Of a DNA stretch of 64,000 nt, positions 60,631 to 64,000 are shown piece by piece. The translations under genes were made by a program, and so were the position numbers. Positions within the stretch are counted from its first letter, which is position 1. Every line of letters begins with the position of its first letter. Source of the stretch: Selaginella tamariscina. Its lineage: Eukaryota > Streptophyta > Lycopodiopsida > Selaginellales > Selaginellaceae. The stretch lies in NCBI GenBank assembly GCA_003024785.1, contig PUQB01000853.1, positions 22,320-86,319 of the forward strand, in the 5' to 3' direction. The notes under the pieces were generated by a model that was given only the letters and a program-made list of their open reading frames with translations, did not search any database and was not told the origin of the DNA.

Positions 60631-61699
60631 TGAATCTAAGAAGAATACTTCAATGTCATCTGCTAGATTTATCCTTGGGTTTAGAAACTCTGTTGTCATT
60701 TAAGGTGTCATGTCTATTGCCATCCCTCCCCTTGCCACACCCCATGCGTTTGTACGTCCCTCCCTCAACAAAGTGGCCACAGCCTAGCAGTATGTACAAT
60801 TTTGGACAAAAAACCCAAGCCAACCCACCCAACGTATGTATATGAATGGGTAAGGGCAAATTGCACCCCAACTTTTACATGCAAGTGCAACATATGGTTC
60901 ATTTCGAGTTACCCCTAGGGATGGTGTATGGCCTCATAAGGTGCAAGTTTGATTTCTTTTTAATAAAAAGTAATACATGGCCCCAATGAGAAATCAAATT
61001 TGCACCTTATGCATCCTCTAAGCCAAGGAGGGGGTGGAAAACAAAATTAAATTAAACACATTTACATCCAACATCCATGAGGACAAAATACCTGACTCAT
61101 AGTGAGCATACTCAAATGATGTAATAAAATGAGAAAATAAGTTGTGATGAGAGGTTTGGTGCAAACAAATGTTTTTAGTAGCACATTCTATTAATGTTAA
61201 TCATTGAGAGAGACATTGATAAAGACTTGGGGGTTAGGAAAGATGTGAGGAAGTTTTGCCAGAATGTTAATGAGGCCAGGTCAACAAGCACTTTAGAACC
61301 TTATGCATGACATTTGTATAGAGTATGAGATATAAAAAAATAAGGGATCAAGTACTCTACCACAACAAAGAAGCTATTTGAGATGTTCGAGGGGGGTGGG
61401 GGGGCTGGGCACAAATAGTAAAGTTTGTGAGGTTGAATATTGGAGGTCCTTGTTTAGCAACAAAACTGATGAGCAAAAAAGCTTTTAAGTATAAACCATG
61501 CATTCGTGGGGATACTATTAAGAAGCTTGCAAATGTTTATAAGTTGAAGATGGAAGTTCTACAATTACCATGTGGTTTTATTCGACCTTGGTAGTAGAAG
61601 ATGAAACAATTATCAAGTGAGCTATACAATGGTGGGTAAGGGAGATACCCTCATTGGGATGTGTGACAAGCAGGAAGACAACCACAAATGCAGTGACAG
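60631..61699. other. Region without a gene
   Basis: AT-rich, mixed sequence with short open frames only. A poly-G run at about 61,390-61,403 is present. Confidence 0.6.
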
Positions 61700-62166
61700 C
61701 TTCCATGTGTGTTCTTAAGGCACAACCCTTTATTATGCCGCCTCAACTTTCAAATAATAGGGGTACATCTCACCTTTGCAATAGCTTATCCTTAATGTTA
61801 ACAAATCTGGAATTGCACATTCCAAGAGCTACAGGTTGAGGCATGTGTCCAGCCTCTTCCTCCACGTCAAGTTAGGTGTATGACACACAATTAAGCAAGG
61901 CACATCTATGTTCTTGTACAAATGTGAGTGTGGGATCTTAATTGATAAGTTTCTTTACTAGGTTCTTGAAGGTTCACAAAGGGGTCTTAGAGTTGGCATT
62001 TGAGAGTCATGTTCATTACACCTGGTGTAACTCTTGAATCTAAGGGTTATGACATGAGCGTTGTACCATGTAGTGTCACATTTTTATGATATTGTTTCCT
62101 AAGATGTAGGCTATACCCTTTGGGGTTATCTCATGAGCTCAATTCTAAAGGGTTGGATACACTAGC
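61700..62166 (+). repeat. Repeat family U, copy 3, cut by a Gypsy LTR
   Basis: Matches 42,080-42,570: CACAACCCTTTATTATGCCG, GAGTTGGCATTTGAGAGTCA and TAACTCTTGAATCTAAGGGT all have counterparts. The match stops at GGTTGGATACACTAGC, exactly where an LTR begins (62,167). Copy 1 continues past the equivalent point (GGTTGGATACTTTAGC). Confidence 0.85.
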
Positions 62167-62652
62167 TGTCATGACCCGATACAGGATGCAGGATTCCGGA
62201 TACAGGATACAGGATACGGGTTATAGGATATGGGTTACAAGATATGCCTATAAGATATACCTACAGGATATTCCTACAGGATATTCCTATAAGATATGCT
62301 ACAGGATATGCCTATAGGATATGCTATAGGATATGCCTAAAGGATAAGGGTCATTATGTTTAGGTCATGACTAGATTAGACTCATGACCAGATTAGTTTG
62401 GAATTGTGAGCATAAAAGCTCCGACCTAATTGTTGTACAATCAATTACTATCAACACCAGTCTTTCTACGATCAATCTTGTTTTGTCTTGTCTTGTTCTT
62501 GTCTTGTCTTGCTCCTTGCCTCCTACTCTTGTTTTGTTCCTAGTTCCTAGTTCCTTTTTGCTCCCTATTTTGCTCCTTGTCCTGCTTTTGAGTCAAGCTT
62601 CCTTATTTTCGGAATCCTGCTCACGTCCTTGTTTCTGGATCGTGGCTTGACA
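62167..62652 (+). repeat. Gypsy LTR (5'), with tandem GATATGCC-type repeats
   Basis: 486 bp, starting TGTCATGACCC and ending GGCTTGACA. It contains a 12-18 bp tandem repeat (AGGATATGCCTATAGGATAT, about 62,180-62,350) and a pyrimidine-rich second half of CTTGTCTTG and CTCCTTG units. The start resembles the TGTTACGACC of the LTR at 33,881. Confidence 0.85.
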
Positions 62653-62757
62653 GTTTGATAGTAACTCCTTTCATAACTCTTCGATTCGTAACTACTTTTT
62701 TTTTTTCCTTGGTTTTTCTCCTTCGTTTTTCCTCTTCTTTTTTCCTTTCATAAATCA

Positions 62758-63225
62758 TGGCCAATTTTAAGCACTTTCAACGGGAACACCAAATGTTGTT
62801 TCACGAGCTGGCCACTTTGCGCCAAGTGGTTACAAATCTATAAGGTTTCATCAACACGGCGCATGCAACTGTTAATGCATCCTCCAAGGCTGTTGCGCAA
62901 GCTCTTTCTCAAGCATCTATAGTTTCCTCTCTATCGAACTCTTCTTTGGAGTTGAAGATCAGCATGCCGGAAAAGTTCAGTGGCAATCGCGCCGATTTCC
63001 AAGGTTTCCTGAATCAGATCCGGCTCTTGATCCGCATGCAACCACGCGCTACTTGACTGATGCATAAAAGGTTGGCCTTTTGGCATTCTTACTAATTGGA
63101 TCTCCACGGGCTTGGTTGCCCCCTTGCTGGAGTGTGACGACCCATTGATGGAAGACTTTGAAGGTTTCATGGCTACCTTTGAAACCTGCTTTGGAGATCC
63201 TGATAAGTACCATTCCGCATGCACA
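62758..63225 (+). pseudogene. gag: Gypsy gag fragment
   Basis: The start ATGGCCAATTTTAAGC at 62,758 gives a helical leader, then KISMPEKFSGNRADFQGFLN and QIRLLIRMQP, a Ty3-type capsid start. Later pieces (GSPRAWLAPLLECDDPL; FEGFMATFETCFGDPDK) lie in other frames. The frame is cut off by the inverted LTR at 63,226. An in-frame stop lies after QVVTNL. Confidence 0.82.
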
Positions 63226-63995
63226 TGTCAAGCCACGATCCAAGAACAAGGAAGACAGCAGGATTTTTAGAACAAGGAGGCTTGACTCAGGAGTTGGACA
63301 AGGAGCAGAATAAAAATTGGAGCAGGATAGCGGGGAAAGGAGCAGGATAGGAACCGGAGCAGGATAGCAGGACAAGGAGTAGGATAGGAAATGGAGCAGG
63401 ATAGTAGGACAGAGCAGGATAGGAAATGGAGCAGGATAGTAGGACAAGGAGTTGAATAGGAACTAGAGTAGGATAGCAAGACAAGGAGCAGGACAGGAAC
63501 TAGGAACTCAGGAGTTGGACAAGGCACAGGACAGGAACTAGAAACTCAAGAGTCATGAGTCAGACAGGATCCAGGAGCAAGACAGGAGCAGGACAGGATC
63601 TAGGAACAAGACAGGAGCAGGACAAGATCTAGGAACGAGACAGGAGCAGGATAGGATCCAGGAATGAGACAGAAGCAGGACAAGATCCAAGAGCAAGACA
63701 GGAACAGGATAGGATCCGGGAGCAAGACAGGAACAAGACAAGATCCGGGAGCAAGACAGGAGTAGGACAGGATCCAGGAGCGAGACAGGAGCAGGATAGG
63801 ATCTAGGAACAAGACAAGAAGAGAACAAGAAGCAAGGAGCAAGACAAGAACAAGAGAAGACAAGATTGATCGTAGTAAGATTGGTGTTGATAGTAACTGA
63901 TTGTACAACAATTAGGTCGGAGCTTTTATGCTCACAACTCCAAGAGCTAATCTAGGCATGATTGCTAAAAGTGGTTGCATGCATCTAAAAGTAGT
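63226..63995 (-). repeat. Inverted Gypsy LTR with expanded minisatellite
   Basis: Reverse complement of the LTR at 62,167-62,652. It begins TGTCAAGCCACGATCC (mirror of the LTR end) and, near 63,790-63,955, carries AGATTGATCGTAGTAAGATT and CGGAGCTTTTATGCTCACAA, mirrors of 62,400-62,490. The stretch between (63,260-63,835) is a long array of GGAGCAGGACAGGATC-like units, about 570 bp, where the other LTR has less than half of that. It runs off the window. Confidence 0.85.
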
Positions 63996-64000
63996 TGCGT

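Noticed and set aside
63267-63911. Overlapping minus-strand frames rich in Leu, Ser, Pro and Cys, looking like a secreted repeat protein
   Set aside because: They are translations of the LTR minisatellite. Several frames are open at once, as expected for a repeat whose unit lacks stops.

Overview
The window is nuclear DNA of a land plant. Spliced genes for plant-type BUB1 kinase, RNA polymerase III subunit RPC3, a DnaJ-X chaperone and a STICHEL-like protein lie among Copia, Gypsy and LINE retrotransposons. Introns in the 14-25 kb genes are very short (about 40-70 nt) and intergenic DNA is AT-rich. This suits a compact-intron plant such as a lycophyte (Selaginella-like), but that assignment is inference.

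Layout. (1) 1-10,279 is copy A of a segmental duplication; copy B is 29,036-38,561. Each copy holds a dead LINE fragment (minus strand), a GC-rich tandem array, a gene for a membrane-anchored P-loop NTPase with a heptad-repeat coiled coil (plus strand), and a non-coding tail. Copy A was later hit by a Copia element (1,605-6,268). Copy B was later hit by a Ty3/Gypsy element (33,881-37,841, target duplication ATACG). Each insertion is missing from the other copy. (2) 10.3-13.8 kb is mostly AT-rich non-coding DNA with a direct repeat pair. (3) 13.8-25.6 kb is a run of minus-strand genes: a broken STICHEL-like gene, RPC3, BUB1, an unrecognised gene fragment, an unrecognised multi-exon gene, and an unrecognised Ser-rich/Cys-rich gene with nearby partial duplicates. 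(4) 27.3-30.7 kb is the longer LINE copy, overlapping the start of copy B. (5) 38.6-52.4 kb is strongly AT-rich and contains a decayed minus-strand Gypsy element (40,513-47,011) with a 1.8-kb non-coding repeat nested in its integrase. (6) 53.1-56.4 kb is a 12-exon DnaJ-X gene on the minus strand, whose exon phases I could reconcile throughout. (7) 56.9-64 kb is repeat-dominated: two more copies of the 1.8-kb repeat family in opposite orientations, a possible DNA-transposon relic, and a Gypsy LTR plus gag fragment facing a second, inverted LTR with a greatly expanded minisatellite.

Many otherwise conserved genes (DnaJ-X, BUB1, both NTPase copies, STICHEL) carry isolated 1-nt indels. Some may be assembly errors rather than real mutations. 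The most unusual item is the duplicated P-loop NTPase family, whose coiled coil is written by 21-bp minisatellites.
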